Shown in pieces: positions 12,416-23,641 of a stretch of 64,000 nt of DNA. Source of the stretch: Phyto melanocephala (taxonomy: Eukaryota > Arthropoda > Insecta > Diptera > Rhinophoridae); contig OW799234.1 of the NCBI GenBank assembly GCA_941918925.1, forward strand, positions 58,221,968 through 58,285,967. The letters run 5' to 3'. Position numbers and translations under genes: made by a program. The notes below the pieces were generated by a model, which saw nothing but the letters and a program-made list of their open reading frames with translations, did no database searches and was not told the origin of the DNA. Each line of letters starts with the position of its first letter. The first letter of the stretch is position 1.

Positions 12416-15394
12416 TTGTTAAATATAATTTACACTGAATTAAATTCAATATATATTTTTAAGTTTCTACTAAAAAAATATAATGAATAGATTCGTGCTT
12501 GCCCGGGTATTTTCTTTGTATGGTTTAGGGGTTCAAAAGCTTTTAAAAAATTTTATAAAAAATGTTTTTTAAATATTGGTCTTTTAGATGTCACAAACAA
12601 TATTTTAGGGGCACATTTAAAATTTCAATGCGATATTGCGCCAGACAGTTATATCAAGTTGAACTTGAAAACCATATCCCGGTAGGCGGTTGTAGACATA
12701 AGGCTTAAACTGCAAGCTGAATGTTGCCAAATAATTCTAAATTTCTTACAGATAAAACTTTATTTTTTCACCTACAGTTATCTCAGCTGTAAGCCCTATT
12801 TTTTATATTTGTCTCATTCTTTTCTGTTATAAAATTATAATCAAATATCTGCCACACTTTTATTAAAAAGGTTCGAAAATCACAGTTTTTCTGTTGCTTT
12901 GATTTGTATCCCCAAAAACTTTTGCAAATATTGAAAAAAGGACCCACCTGCAAAATATTAATCTTAAATGCAACTTTTTACTTATATTTACTAAATCTAA
13001 GTAAAACTATGTAAAAGAAAAACTTTCATAAATGGAAAATATTGACAGGTCTATTATAAAGCTCAAACTTCTTTATTTTTTTGCAATACTTTTACAGTCA
13101 GTCAGTCAGTAAGGTGGATTTTATTGTTAGAGACGAGCTAAAAACTATTTTCCTTTGCAAATAAGGGATTCTGGTTGAATTTGAAGTTTACTTGTTAGTT
13201 TGGACTTGACCAAGTAAAATGTTTATAATGTTTTATAAATAGATGCCTTTATTTAATCATTTTTCTTATGTTCTTTTCTGTTTTTTGTTTTTTTTTTATA
13301 GACTATTCACTTTCATCTTGTAACAATTTTAGTTGTTTGTTGTTTATTGTATTGTGATCAAATTGTTTTTTTTTATTTTTATTCAGATTTTCCATATTTT
13401 TATTTTCCAAGAAAAACAAAATCAGAAAATATAAATACATTTGATAGGAAATCGATGTTGTAAATCAAAGGAAACCCAAACTGTTGAACTATTTTTAAAG
13501 GAAACTGAAGAAAAATACATTACAGACACACAGACACACAGACACAATTTTCTTATGAAAGCGGTCAACAAAAGGGGGAAGACTAAGAATCCAAAAAAAT
13601 ATTTTATTATTTATTTTTCTGTTATTTTTCTTAAAAACAAAATATGTTTAAAAATAAAGTAGTTAAAGACTTCTTGTTTGAATGTGTGGTACTATAAGAA
13701 CATGTTATTCCTTAAAGTACTTTCTTTTGAAAAGCAATACTTTTTCAGAGAGTATGAGTAAATTTAAGATGAATTTTGCTATTTAAGCTGTTTTTTTTTT
13801 CTTTTATATTTTTGCAGTCATAGTTTTAGTTAAGTTAAGTTTGTAAATATTAAGCTTTTAGTTAGCTTTTAACAATTGGTAGTTTCTTGCTTGTATCTTT
13901 TGATTTCCTTTAGTGTTTTAGTTTGTCCTACAAATACCCACATTCTATTCATTTCTTCCGTTATATTTTATTGTGTATAGAAATGTTTACCATTTTGTAT
14001 CTTTCTGATTGCAAAGCATTATTTTATTCTATTTATTTGTTGTCTTGTTTTCTGTTATTCTGTTTTTAATATTTTCTCAACTTTTTTTTGGGAATAAAAA
14101 TGAATAGAATTTATTGCATGTCAGTTCATGTTGTTTACTTAGAGATGGAAAAAATAAAAAAAGTATACAACAGATAAAATTTTGTTTTTTCAAAAATATT
14201 GTATAACAACAACTCTATTGTTAGTTAAGAGATGTTTGTAAAAGTATGCACTATTGTACACTAGAAAGGACTGATGTCAGTGAAAATAATACAATACAAA
14301 TTGACAAAATTGCAGCTTCAAGTAGGTAAACAAATTTTTGTATATTTTCAATTTAGTGCAGTTAAAGAAAAGGTATTTTAAAACTTTTATTTTTTATTAG
14401 GTATAAAAATATCTTACAACCATTTGTGCTTAGTCATTTGCAAGGTTTTACTATGCTTGGCAATGGTGCAAATTTATTAAAACATTGCCATGCAGCACAA
14501 AAAAGGTGTCGAATTTAGAATCCACAATACCATTTATCGGAATGAGTTACTCTACGAACCACGATTTTTTATAGCACCACGTATTGTAAGTTTATAATAC
14601 GAGGTTGACCTAAACTCGAAATAAAACAAAAATCTATCCAAGTATATTATTAAATTAAATTTTATGGCGTAACGGTTCAAATGAATTTGGATGTATGGCC
14701 ACCGCGGCTAAGGCATGCGGTGTAACCTAACTTTACATTTTCATACACCTTTTACTCAAATACTCGCTCCAAAGTAGTCGAACCTTTCTGGCTAATTTTC
14801 ACAGATCGGTAACTTTACCACGAACTGTCAAATAAGTTGTCATCGAAAACAGCCTAAAACAATTAACCCCAAAAACATAGTAATAAATAAAACAAATAAG
14901 AATGCAATATTTAGCCTTGCGGAATCTGATAATATCCTTCACATTCGTGTCCAAATATTGTCTGAGATATTGAGATTCAGTGACTTGATATAATTTACTT
15001 AATTATTCGGGATATGGTTCAATAATACTTATTTGGTTATTGGGTTTAAGCTGGTTTATATGCATTTCACTGGTGCTTATGCCAGATCATCAAAAGTTTA
15101 AAATGTTATAAGCCTTATTTTCAAATTCTCATTAACAAAATAAGAATTCAAAAATTAAACAAAAAACTATAAAAAACTTTTTCGAAAGCCCAACCAACAA
15201 TTTTTTCAATTTTAATTTAATTTATATTATTTTTCTAGTCCCTTTTTTATTTGGCTAACCTTTAGTTACAACACTAAATGTTTTTAAGGGCAACCGAAAA
15301 ATAAAATCTTCTCTTATTAAAGAATTTACTAAATTATTCGGGATATGGTCTAATAATTTTTCAGTAATATATATTTGGTTGTTGGGTTTTTGCA
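12416..15394. other. Long intergenic or intronic AT-rich stretch
   Basis: No gene, transposon terminus or domain is recognised in 3 kb. Features are limited to T-rich runs (for example 13280-13390), a CAGTCAGTCAGT run at 13096-13107 and an ACACAGACACACAGACAC run near 13525. The short frame at 13441-13662 crosses that simple repeat and is not convincing. Confidence 0.4.
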
Positions 15395-15740
15395 AAAGTT
15401 AGATATATCCTATCTACGGATAGTAGTAAAAACATCCGTTATTAATTACAGGCCTCAAATATGCGGATTTATAACCAAATAGTATTAGCAAAAACAGAGG
15501 CAGTCATGTTTATTTGCTTTTATCTAAGAAAATTATGAGGAGATTGTATTGGATTTGAATAGCAATTAATTTTCGGATATTTGAAAGAGATTGATTTTAC
15601 ATGCAGATCTATGAAACATCTGTAGGTCCTCAAAGTGGAATTTAACCAATATACGGACAGACAGACAGACATACAGAGATAAGTTTTCCGAAAAAAAAAA
15701 AAAATATGGAATCGGAAATGAATATTGTATATCTAAAAAT
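15395..15740 (-). repeat. Relic of DINE variant C
   Basis: The blocks TAGTAGTAAAAACATCCGTTA, AAAACAGAGGCAGTCATG, TTATGAGGAGATTGT and ACGGACAGACAGACAGAC match, in order, the body of the variant C copy at 41203-42199. Termini are missing. A short A-rich tract and ATGGAATCGGAAATGAATATTG follow, as in that copy. Confidence 0.5.
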
Positions 15741-16986
15741 GATACTAGAAAATACATGGATACAGTGCATGAATAATTCATGAATACATTATAAATAAGT
15801 TATTAAAATTTAATTTAGAAATATATGTTTTTATCTTTAGCCTACGTTTATTATTTTTATACCCGCCACCAAAAAAATGGTGGGGGTATATTCATTTTGT
15901 CATTCCGTTTGTAACACATCGAAATATCCATTTTAGACCCCATAAAGTATATATATTCTGAGTCAGGGTTTGATTTGATGACGATCTAGCTATGTCCGTC
16001 CGTCTGTCCGTCTGTCCGTCTGTCCGTCTGTTGAAAGCACGATAGAGGTCGCACCGAAAAAGCTAGGGGGCTCAAATTTTGCCAGAATCTTTTTTATAGA
16101 CAAGGTTTGTTTGGTATTGAAAATGGGCTAAATTGGAATATTAGGAAGAGAGTTATAGCTCTAAAAGCAAGAGTAGGTCGAAAAAACCGTGTCCTTCAAT
16201 CATCGAATAAAACAGAATTGTGTCCAAATGCATTAACGTAGACTCATGAAACTTCGAATATATATTTCCTGAGTAAAAACAATATTGTCCCCCGAAAATC
16301 ATCTAAATCTATGTATTAGGAGAGGAGTTATCGATCAAAATGTACGAAAATTTATACCGCACAGTGTATTTTTCGGTATATTTAAAAACAAAAACGTCAT
16401 AAAAGCAACAAAATTTGATGTACGACTCTGAAATTTTGCACACTTTGGTTTTTGGTGAGACGCTTTTTTGTAACGGAAAATCAATGTGCCACGCCCACTT
16501 TTACGCCCACCTCCCATATAACGTTTTACCAAAAATTCATATAATTTCTCTATTAATATAGATTTTGGAATAATAAAGGGCTATATTGAAACACCTAAGT
16601 TTTACTCATTCGCAAAAATAACTTTAACACGCCTACTATAACGCCCACTTTTCACGTTATCTACCGTTAGTGAAATTTAAAAGCTCATAAAACCGTTAAA
16701 ATTAGAGGTATGATGATCAAATTTGCTACGTATATCCTTCTAATCAATGTAATTGTTGTGTCAAAAAGTTTAGCTGACACGCCCACTTTAACGCCTACCT
16801 CCCATATAACGGTTTATCTTAAATTCATGTAATTTCTCTATTGACAAAGTTTTTGGGAAAATAAAGGACCATATTGAAATATTTAAGTTGTATTTATTAA
16901 CTTTATTGACACGCCTACTTTAACGCCCACTTTCATTGAAAGACTACATTGACAAAAGCATTTTAGTAGCATATCGAAGTTATAAA

Positions 16987-17326
16987 GGGTGGTTAAATTT
17001 TAAGTGCTGACGTTGTTTTTAAATAAAACACAAATTATTTAAGAAATTATTATCATTTCTTTTTATAATGATAATATTTGTATGCTTCAATTATGTATGG
17101 AACAAAATATCGGCCAAATGGCCCCCCCCATCCTTGGCGCCACTCCTCTATCTGATAGTCCAAATTTTCAATGACAATGTTGATGCTCAATTGTTGGGCA
17201 TGATGATGAGTAGAGGTTGACTGCTCTTTTGCCACACTATCGCAAAAACCTGCAGTGGTTCCCATTCAATGAACTAAGAAGGCATTCACAGACTTTCTTA
17301 AATTGGCCCTTACAATTAAGCCACCC
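16987..17326 (-). repeat. Embedded mariner-like inverted-repeat segment inside B2 (first)
   Basis: It is bounded by GGGTGGTTAAATTTTAAG and the approximate complement GGCCCTTACAATTAAGCCACCC. The minus-strand frame 17265-17053 (70 codons) includes QSTSTHHHAQQLSI, which resembles the helix-turn-helix region of mariner-type transposases. This is a weak resemblance. The fragment occurs at the same place in every long family B copy, so it travels with the DINE element. Confidence 0.45.
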
Positions 17327-17844
17327 TCTACAAAGAAAGTGATACATATTTTTATATTATTATCACACGGTGATTCAAAATATACATTCTCAGCATTTTG
17401 CTAAAACGGAAAATTTATTAATAAGATTTTGATTTTTAAACTTCTATAACATTTTGCTTTTAAAAGATTTTCAAATAAAATAAGTTTTGTATAATTTTAA
17501 AATTTGTTAGCCATTAGTACATGAATATAAATTGTTTATGATGTTTAGAGATATTTTTTTTTACTTATGTCAAAATTTTCCTAAATTCCCATTTTTAATA
17601 GAGCATAACTTCAGGAGAACATAAGATAACAAATATAAATTAGCACTATTTCGTAGATAAAACTTTCCTCTTAAATTCATGTAAATTCTCTATGAATAAA
17701 GATTTTGGAATACTAAAGGACTATATTGAAATATCTAAGTTATGTTTATTAGCAGAAACTTTATTGACACGCGTATTTTAACGGCCACTTTCATTGAAAG
17801 ACTAAATTTACGAAAACATTTTACTAGCATACCGAAGTTATAAT

Positions 17845-18428
17845 GGGTGGTTTAATTTTAAGGGACTATGTTGATTTTGAATAAAATTATTATGAAATTA
17901 TTATCATTTATTTTTATAATGATAATATTTGTATGCTTCAATTATGTATGGAACAAAATATCGGCCAAATGGCCCCCCAACCTAGGCGGCACACCTCGAT
18001 CCGATAGTCCATATTTTCAATGACACTGTTGATGCTCGATTCTTGGGCACGATGATGAGTCGAGGTTGCTTGCTCTTTTACCACGTTATCGTGAAAAACA
18101 GCAATGTTTCCCATTCAACGAACTGAGATGGCATTCACAGATGTTTTCACATTTCATACAGACCTGCTTTGCAGACATTTAAATATTTTTTACAATTCTC
18201 ACGATTGTGGACGAATTCGAAGAATCACGAAGTGCACAAAATGCATTTTGATTTGAACGCCCATTTTTATAAAAATCTTCAATATTTAAAAGCGTTGCTC
18301 GATTGCGTATCTTTCCACGGTTCAAATTGAGTTAGTCTGAGATTGAGAAATGTCAAATGAAATACAAAAAAAAATTGAAGTTTAGATGTGGTTCACCTTA
18401 AACATGGGCCCTTCAAATTTAACCACCC
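17845..18428. repeat. Embedded mariner-like inverted-repeat segment inside B2 (second)
   Basis: A second, more diverged segment with ends GGGTGGTTTAATTTTAAGGG and AAATTTAACCACCC. It includes the ATGTCAAATGAAATAC side that the first copy in B2 lacks. B2 therefore carries two versions of a module that B3, B4 and B5 carry once. Confidence 0.5.
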
Positions 18429-18631
18429 TCTACAAAGAAAGTGATACATATTTTATTATAAAGAGATTATTCTATAGCGATTAACAAAATAATAAATATT
18501 GTGCTTTAAATGTACACAAAATTGGTGGTGGGTATAAAAGATTCGGCACAGCCGAATATAGTGCTCTTACTTGTTTTTTTTATATTATATTAATCTATTA
18601 CAGTCCTTGTTGAAACGTTATGTTATCAATA

Positions 18632-19333
18632 TATCGGGTGATTCATTATAAGGTTTGCTTATCAGTATATTTTTTTAATACGTCAGTCATGATTCAAATC
18701 AAACTGGTTTGTAGTTTTTGTTCAGTATCGTTTGGAAAGTTATCATTGAAAGACTCACAGCTAAATTATGAAAACAGCGTTCTATTAGAAATATATTTTT
18801 GTGTTATTCAAGGAACTTGCTTTTGACAAGATCGACATACTCAAAATGCAGTTTACCTACTAAAAAAATGCTGTATTAAGGCTGGTAAGCAACCCAAAGA
18901 GTACCAAGAGCTACAATTGTGTCGATTAAAAACAATTTAGTCTGATTTATGAGCTGATGGAATCACTGGGCCATATTTCTTAAAAAATGAGGCAAATTGG
19001 AATGGTCTCGGTGAGCTGTGGTTTTAATAAGGTGGCGCTACAAGGGATACAGCAATTAAAACAATGGAATTGTTAATCAAACATTTTGGAACGAATTTAG
19101 TTTTACGTTTTGCTATGATAAATTGGTCACCTAAATTCTACGATATCACACCACTGGACTATTTGCTCTGGGGATATGTAAAGTTTGGGATCTTCAGGAA
19201 TAAGCCAATAATTGTCCACCTCAAACGAAGTCCAATATTTTTTTTTTATCGAAAATACAAATTTTAAGTTCACTTTTAAATTTATGTCTTTTATTTTTAT
19301 TATATTTTAAGTTTCACGATGAACCACCCGATG
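18632..19333 (+). pseudogene. Mariner-like transposon relic
   Basis: The terminal repeat ATCGGGTGATTCATTATAAG at the left matches the complement of CACGATGAACCACCCGAT at the right (19314-19332). A degraded transposase is readable. At 19018-19060 are two stops and then GGATRDTA. At 19064-19267 is an open frame whose residues 23-45 contain WSPKFYDITPLDYLLWGYVK-type sequence (the TPLDYxLWG motif preceding the last catalytic acid). The N-terminal half is mostly lost. Confidence 0.65.
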
Positions 19334-19425
19334 CATTTATACATTTATTTAGATTAAATTGGTGCCAGTGCATGTGTATTGAGTTGGTATTGTTATACCC
19401 TTCACACAGTGAAAAAGGGTATATA

Positions 19426-19961
19426 AGTTAATACCCCTAATGTTCTACCACTCAATTCGTGGAATCGTAAAATACAAAGTCATTAATTTCTAAAATAAAA
19501 GATTTCCCACACTGCCCCAATTTAAAAGGCATAATCTTTCATTGCACCTTTTACCAGACTAATTTCCCAGAACTCAGGAAATCAGTCTGCACATGCTGTC
19601 AACGTATTTCACAACAATATTCTATTTCTTATTTTTCGTTTAATAAATTCCAACTAATTTTACAGTATTTTATTTTTTATTCTCATTTAATAAATTCCAA
19701 CTAATTTTACAATATTTTATTTTTTATTCTCATTTAATAAATTCCAACTAATTTTACAGTATTTTATTTTTTATTCTCATTTAATAAATTCCAACTAATT
19801 TTAAGTCTTTCCCAACACATTGTGCCCCAATCATTATTGTAATTTTTTTGCTGACGATACGTCTACATTGTTTACCGTTTTTAATTATAAAATAAAGTTT
19901 ATGGACTACACTATTCAGTCGTAGTCAAGTACTCGAAAAACAAACGTTAATTTATTTAACT
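19426..19961 (+). repeat. 5' LTR of errantivirus
   Basis: 536 bp, AGTTAATACC...TTTAACT. It has four tandem 47 bp units (19639, 19686, 19733, and a partial one at 19780), each carrying AATAAA. A TATAAAA at 19886 stands 31 bases before the A of a TCAGT initiator (19915-19919), which is the correct core-promoter spacing. Transcription probably starts at 19917, so U3 is long and R-U5 short. Confidence 0.88.
19886..19919 (+). promoter_or_regulatory. LTR core promoter: TATA box plus TCAGT initiator
   Basis: TATAAAA at 19886-19892 and TCAGT at 19915-19919, with the initiator A at 19917. The 31-base spacing fits insect RNA polymerase II promoters. AATAAA at 19891 just upstream could serve as the poly-A signal in the 3' copy. 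Confidence 0.5.
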
Positions 19962-19971
19962 GGCGCCCAAC
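19961..19971 (+). other. Primer-binding site (tRNA-Lys type)
   Basis: TGGCGCCCAAC directly follows the 5' LTR, sharing its last T. This is the sequence complementary to the lysine tRNA 3' end used by gypsy. Confidence 0.75.
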
Positions 19972-20700
19972 GTAAAATAAAATATTGTGTGTGTAAGTGT
20001 GAACTAGAGAACCTTAGTAAAAGTGATGAAAAGGATTAATTCTCGGTCACCAACATTTTCAAAAATTAAAACTTTAATAAAAATAAAAGACTAAACTCTG
20101 AACTAAATGAAAGAAGTTAAAATACATTTTTATAAACTAAAACTTTGAATTAATGAAAAAGTGAATAAATAAAAGAACGTTAAAATAAATCCTCCTTATA
20201 TTAACTAAAAGAAAACGCTAAAATTATAAAAATAAAAAAGAAACACCAAATAAGAATGTTTAATTAAATTAAGGTAACATTTACCCATCTTTAGCCAAGA
20301 AATAGGAAAAAAAGGAGATTTAAAAGCTTTGAACAATTAATATTCTCGCAACCCGCTGAAAAATCATCTACAGCAAACAAATCAACTAACAAATCGACAA
20401 AATATCTACAATACAACCATCAAAAAACCAAGCAACAACAGAATCAACAAGCAAAACAACAAAATACCTACATCAACCCAACAAACAATAGAAGTAACAA
20501 CGAGAAGTTAACAGAAACGACAACAGGATCAAGAAACAAATTAATAGACAAACCAACAAAAACATCTACATCAACCCAACTGACAAGAAACAAACAAATC
20601 AAGATGATACAGAAGATAATCATTTTAATGTAAGTTAAGTAAAACTTTGAGCTAAGATTATAAGTGTAAACTATCTTTTTAAGAAACGTGAAAATCAAAA
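19972..20700 (+). other. Errantivirus leader with splice donors
   Basis: An A-rich leader. A frame free of stops (20295-20633) reads Gln/Asn/Thr-rich low-complexity sequence. It has no start codon until 20604, so it may be chance or a gag remnant. GTAAGT occurs at 19993 and at 20630. The second follows an ATG (20604) after eight hydrophobic codons plus two bases. Joining 20629 to 22162 keeps the env frame, so this looks like the exon that supplies the envelope start and leader peptide. Confidence 0.55.
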
Positions 20701-20754
20701 TTAAGTCTAAATTAAACTTAAGAATTTTGTAGACAAAAAATTACATTTTCGAAT

Positions 20755-20875
20755 AGTCTTAACAAGGAAAGCAAGTGCAGATTTTCTGAGTAAAAAACAT
20801 AAACTTCAAACCGAAAGAATAGGTTTATAACTCTGAGTGTAAGAAAAAGTTCCCCAAACTTATGTCCGACTCTAG
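20755..20875 (+). pseudogene. Broken RNase H terminus and pol linker
   Basis: At 20771-20788 the frame reads ASADFL followed by SK, the motif that closes RNase H in gypsy pol. In-frame stops at 20828 and 20873 and a shift of the apparent coding frame near 20830 and 20915 interrupt the link to integrase. The upstream pol is absent. The deletion joint therefore lies at about 20640-20760. Confidence 0.55.
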
Positions 20876-22141
20876 TTACGTAGCGACGAAAGTTCATACC
20901 ATAACCTAATACCTTTCTCGGATACTCCCATTAATGTTTTCAAAAACCAACTTATAATTTCGACTGGCGACCCCTCATACAAATTTGAAATAGTATTCCC
21001 TACTCACCACAGACACATTATAACCGACACAGACTTCACGAAGGATAAATTGAAATTATTATTAGGGAAATATTTGAACCCATCAGTGACAAACGCTATC
21101 AGGACAGAAGACCATATTTTAGGGAAAATTCAGGACATCTACGCCAAACATTTCGGACAATATAAAATCAGGTATACCAGAATAATGGTAAAGGACCTGA
21201 TATCTGACACAGAACAGCAGACAGAGATATTAAACGAACATAGAAGAGCACACCGACACGCGAAGGAGAACAAAACTCAACTCTTACAGAAATTCTATTT
21301 CCCACAAATGCAAGCCAAAATATCCAGAATAGTTAAACAGTGCAAAATTTGTCAGGAGAACAAATACGAAAGACATCCAAGCAAGGCAGTCCTGAAACAT
21401 ACCCCATTACCAGAGTACCCAGGACAATTTATTCATCTCGACCTATACCATACGAATAATAGAATCATTCTGACCGCAATAGATAAATTCTCAAAGTACG
21501 CACAGGCTAAAATTATTAAATCAAGGGCAACCGAGGACATCAAGGGACCACTGCAGGAATTACTAATTTCTTTCGGAACACCCGAAAATATAGTGATAGA
21601 TAATGAGAAATCTTTAAATTCCTCTGTCATTACCTTTATGCTGGAAGATCAGTTGGGAATAAAAATTTACCGCACTCCTCCATATACTAGCACAGTAAAT
21701 GGACAGGTAGAGCGCTTTCATTCCACATTGACGGAAATAATGAGATGCCTTAATGCCGAAAAAATTTACAATTCTTTTGAAGACCTTTTACACAATTCCC
21801 TTAATAAATATAATCATTCCATACACTCAACTATAAACAGAAGACCTATAGACGCATTTTTCGGAAGAGCTTGTACTGACCCTTCTCAACGGGAAAAGGA
21901 CAGACTCTTAATCACAAGAAGGATATTAGGAAAACAGGAAAAGGACCTTAAGACTCACAATAAAAACAGAACGGAAATAAGGACTTATAGGCTAGGCGAA
22001 GCTATTTTTGTAAAGGGCAATAAAAGAATAGGCAATAAACTAACTCCAAGATACAAACAGGAAATAGTCAAAGAAGACAAGGGGGGAACTGTCCTAACCG
22101 AATCAGGAAGAATAATTCATAAGAATTTAATAAGGAGTTAA
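20876..22141 (+). CDS. pol: Errantivirus integrase (pol C-terminal fragment)
   Basis: An open frame of about 420 codons after the stop at 20873. It has no plausible ATG near its start (first alternative start TTG 21050), so it is a pol remnant and not a normal gene. Numbered from 21050, the zinc-binding HHCC domain uses H64, H68 or H70, C98 and C101. The catalytic core has D131 (HLDLYH), D184 (VIDNEK) and E221 (GQVERFH), a D-D-36-E spacing by my count. Near the C-terminus, YKQEIV...GGTVLTESGR resembles the GPY/F module of chromoviral and gypsy integrases. All catalytic residues are present. The enzyme inserts viral cDNA into chromosomes. Here no intact gag-pol can express it, so activity from this copy is doubtful. 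Env follows after 3 bases. Confidence 0.85.
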   Translation, partial: LRSDESSYHNLIPFSDTPINVFKNQLIISTGDPSYKFEIVFPTHHRHIITDTDFTKDKLKLLLGKYLNPSVTNAIRTEDHILGKIQDIYAKHFGQYKIRYTRIMVKDLISDTEQQTEILNEHRRAHRHAKENKTQLLQKFYFPQMQAKISRIVKQCKICQENKYERHPSKAVLKHTPLPEYPGQFIHLDLYHTNNRIILTAIDKFSKYAQAKIIKSRATEDIKGPLQELLISFGTPENIVIDNEKSLNSSVITFMLEDQLGIKIYRTPPYTSTVNGQVERFHSTLTEIMRCLNAEKIYNSFEDLLHNSLNKYNHSIHSTINRRPIDAFFGRACTDPSQREKDRLLITRRILGKQEKDLKTHNKNRTEIRTYRLGEAIFVKGNKRIGNKLTPRYKQEIVKEDKGGTVLTESGRIIHKNLIRS

Positions 22142-22144
22142 CCC

Positions 22145-23632
22145 ATGCTATTTTGTTACAGGGCAACAATCGCTTTGACCAGACCAGAGACCCAGATCTT
22201 AGACTACTCGAACTCGCAAGTTATAGCTACAGAGACAGGACAGTCAAAATTAGCCATCGGAACCTTCAGGATACTACACGTTATCGATCTAGAACAATAT
22301 AACCGTACATTGACCAATATTGAGGAGACAATTAAGAGGGACATTACCAGAAAAGACTCCAGCTATTCCTTTCTCATACACGAAGTAAGCTCGGCGAGGA
22401 AGATCCTTAATGAACTAAGACCCAGACGTTCAGCTAGATCTATAGACGCTTTGGGGACTGTTTGGAAATGGATCGCTGGAACACCGGACCACGAAGATTT
22501 CCAAATTATCTCGGACCAAACCAGGAACTTGTTACGAAATAATCAGAAGCAAATAGTTATCAATAAGGCTATTGAGGAACGACTACAGATAATGACGAAC
22601 ATGACGAATTCACTACTTAATACCGTTACAACCTCGGACACACTAAGGACACTAATGGTCAAGGACGCCGAACGAAAACTGAAAATTATGAACGAAGAAC
22701 TCGTGAACATTAACTATGGTATTCAATGGGCCAAGACCGGCGTTGTGAACTCTTTCATATTTTCCAATTCTGAACTGACGATAGTAAAGGACCTTTTTAC
22801 CAATCAGAGTTTGCCCTATAATAACCTAATTGAAGCTCTCGAATTTGGAGAGGTCAAAATAGGCTCAAGTAAAAACACATTAATCTTTATCATTAACTTG
22901 CCTAAAACAGAAAATACTATTTGCAAAAATTTATTCCTACGACCTGTAAGAAAAGGGAACCTCACAATCAATTTGCAATTTGAAAACGTAATTTTATGTC
23001 AAAACTCTATATTAACAATAAAAAGTAAATGTAAAACTTTTAATGAAATATCCTTATGTAAAAGGGAAAACGTTGACAACATCACTGACACTAAATGCCT
23101 ACCTAATCTCCTAACCGGAATACCGTCCGTTTGTCCGACAACAAATCATCATCATTTGCCAATAATAGAAGAAGTTATGCCCGGGCTAGTACTGCTAAAC
23201 GGATATAACGGCGTAATCGCAATAGATAAGGAAGAAATTACCCTTAACGGGACATTCCTGGTAAAATTCCATAACACCTCCATAACGATCGGGGACAAAA
23301 CTTACTTTAGTAAAGAAGTAACAATGGCTCGGCCACTGCCAGCGATAGTCCAAACTTCCAACAAAGCATCTTCCTACGAAGAAGTATTATCACTAAGAAT
23401 GCTAGAAACCCTACATTTCAATAACTTAGAGGAGATCCGTGATCTGACTCTCAAAAGCAGGACCGCACTCTTCACGAGCCTGACCTGCCCCCTTATTATC
23501 GCTATCGGTATGATTTGCCTTTTAATAAAGAAAACGCTTCTTAAAAGAGAAACCCTGAAAATAGAAACGGTCCACGTTCATTCGGCTGACCATCAAAACC
23601 ATGACCCGTCCAACGCGGACGTTGGAATTTAA
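22145..23632 (+). CDS. env: Errantivirus envelope (baculovirus F-like fusion protein)
   Basis: An uninterrupted 495-codon frame from ATG 22145. A furin-type site RPRR lies at residues 92-95, followed at once by a hydrophobic, glycine-containing fusion-peptide region (about 96-112) and the conserved GTPDHEDF stretch. A C-terminal membrane helix at about 441-461 precedes a short basic cytoplasmic tail. NxT/S sites and paired cysteines (260, 285, 296, 305, 318, 330) are present. This layout is that of insect errantivirus and baculovirus F proteins, which fuse membranes for cell entry. The ATG-proximal residues do not form a signal peptide. A splice acceptor TTTTGTTACAG ending at 22161 lies inside the start of the frame and fits the donor at 20630, which would supply a hydrophobic leader instead. 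No break is visible in the frame. Confidence 0.88.
   Translation: MLFCYRATIALTRPETQILDYSNSQVIATETGQSKLAIGTFRILHVIDLEQYNRTLTNIEETIKRDITRKDSSYSFLIHEVSSARKILNELRPRRSARSIDALGTVWKWIAGTPDHEDFQIISDQTRNLLRNNQKQIVINKAIEERLQIMTNMTNSLLNTVTTSDTLRTLMVKDAERKLKIMNEELVNINYGIQWAKTGVVNSFIFSNSELTIVKDLFTNQSLPYNNLIEALEFGEVKIGSSKNTLIFIINLPKTENTICKNLFLRPVRKGNLTINLQFENVILCQNSILTIKSKCKTFNEISLCKRENVDNITDTKCLPNLLTGIPSVCPTTNHHHLPIIEEVMPGLVLLNGYNGVIAIDKEEITLNGTFLVKFHNTSITIGDKTYFSKEVTMARPLPAIVQTSNKASSYEEVLSLRMLETLHFNNLEEIRDLTLKSRTALFTSLTCPLIIAIGMICLLIKKTLLKRETLKIETVHVHSADHQNHDPSNADVGI
22151..22161 (+). other. Candidate env splice acceptor
   Basis: A pyrimidine-rich TTTTGTTACAG at the beginning of env. The first exon base after it (22162) completes the codon left by the donor at 20629/20630, so the join preserves the reading frame. 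Spliced subgenomic env mRNA is known for gypsy and its relatives. Confidence 0.6.
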
Positions 23633-23641
23633 AGGGGGAGG
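23631..23641 (+). other. Polypurine tract
   Basis: AAAGGGGGAGG sits directly against the 3' LTR and overlaps the env stop. This is the expected plus-strand primer. Confidence 0.85.

Larger units (their letters stand above)
15858..18574 (+). mobile_element. DINE-1-like element, family B, full copy B2
   Basis: The head TATACCCGCCACC pairs with GGTGGGGGTATA to form the 5' hairpin. Next are the (GTCCGTCT)n microsatellite (about 15996-16030), a region with CACGCCCACTTTTACGCCC units, two embedded inverted-repeat segments (16987-17326 and 17845-18428), the subterminal GGTGGTGGGTATA, the hairpin ATTCGGCACAGCCGAAT and terminal ACTTGT. Subterminal inverted repeats and a single 3' hairpin fit Helentron-type DINE elements. 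Frames inside (for example 16335-16532 minus) are repeat artefacts. Confidence 0.8.

Noticed and set aside
20295..20633. Gln/Asn/Thr-rich open frame in the errantivirus leader as a gag gene
   Set aside because: It has no start codon before 20604, is low-complexity throughout and lacks a nucleocapsid or capsid motif. It is treated as leader.
20468..20698. 76-codon minus-strand hydrophobic frame
   Set aside because: It is complementary to the A/C-rich leader. The hydrophobicity is a by-product of T-rich codons.
21433..21630. 65-codon minus-strand frame inside integrase
   Set aside because: It is antisense to a well-supported coding region with catalytic residues.
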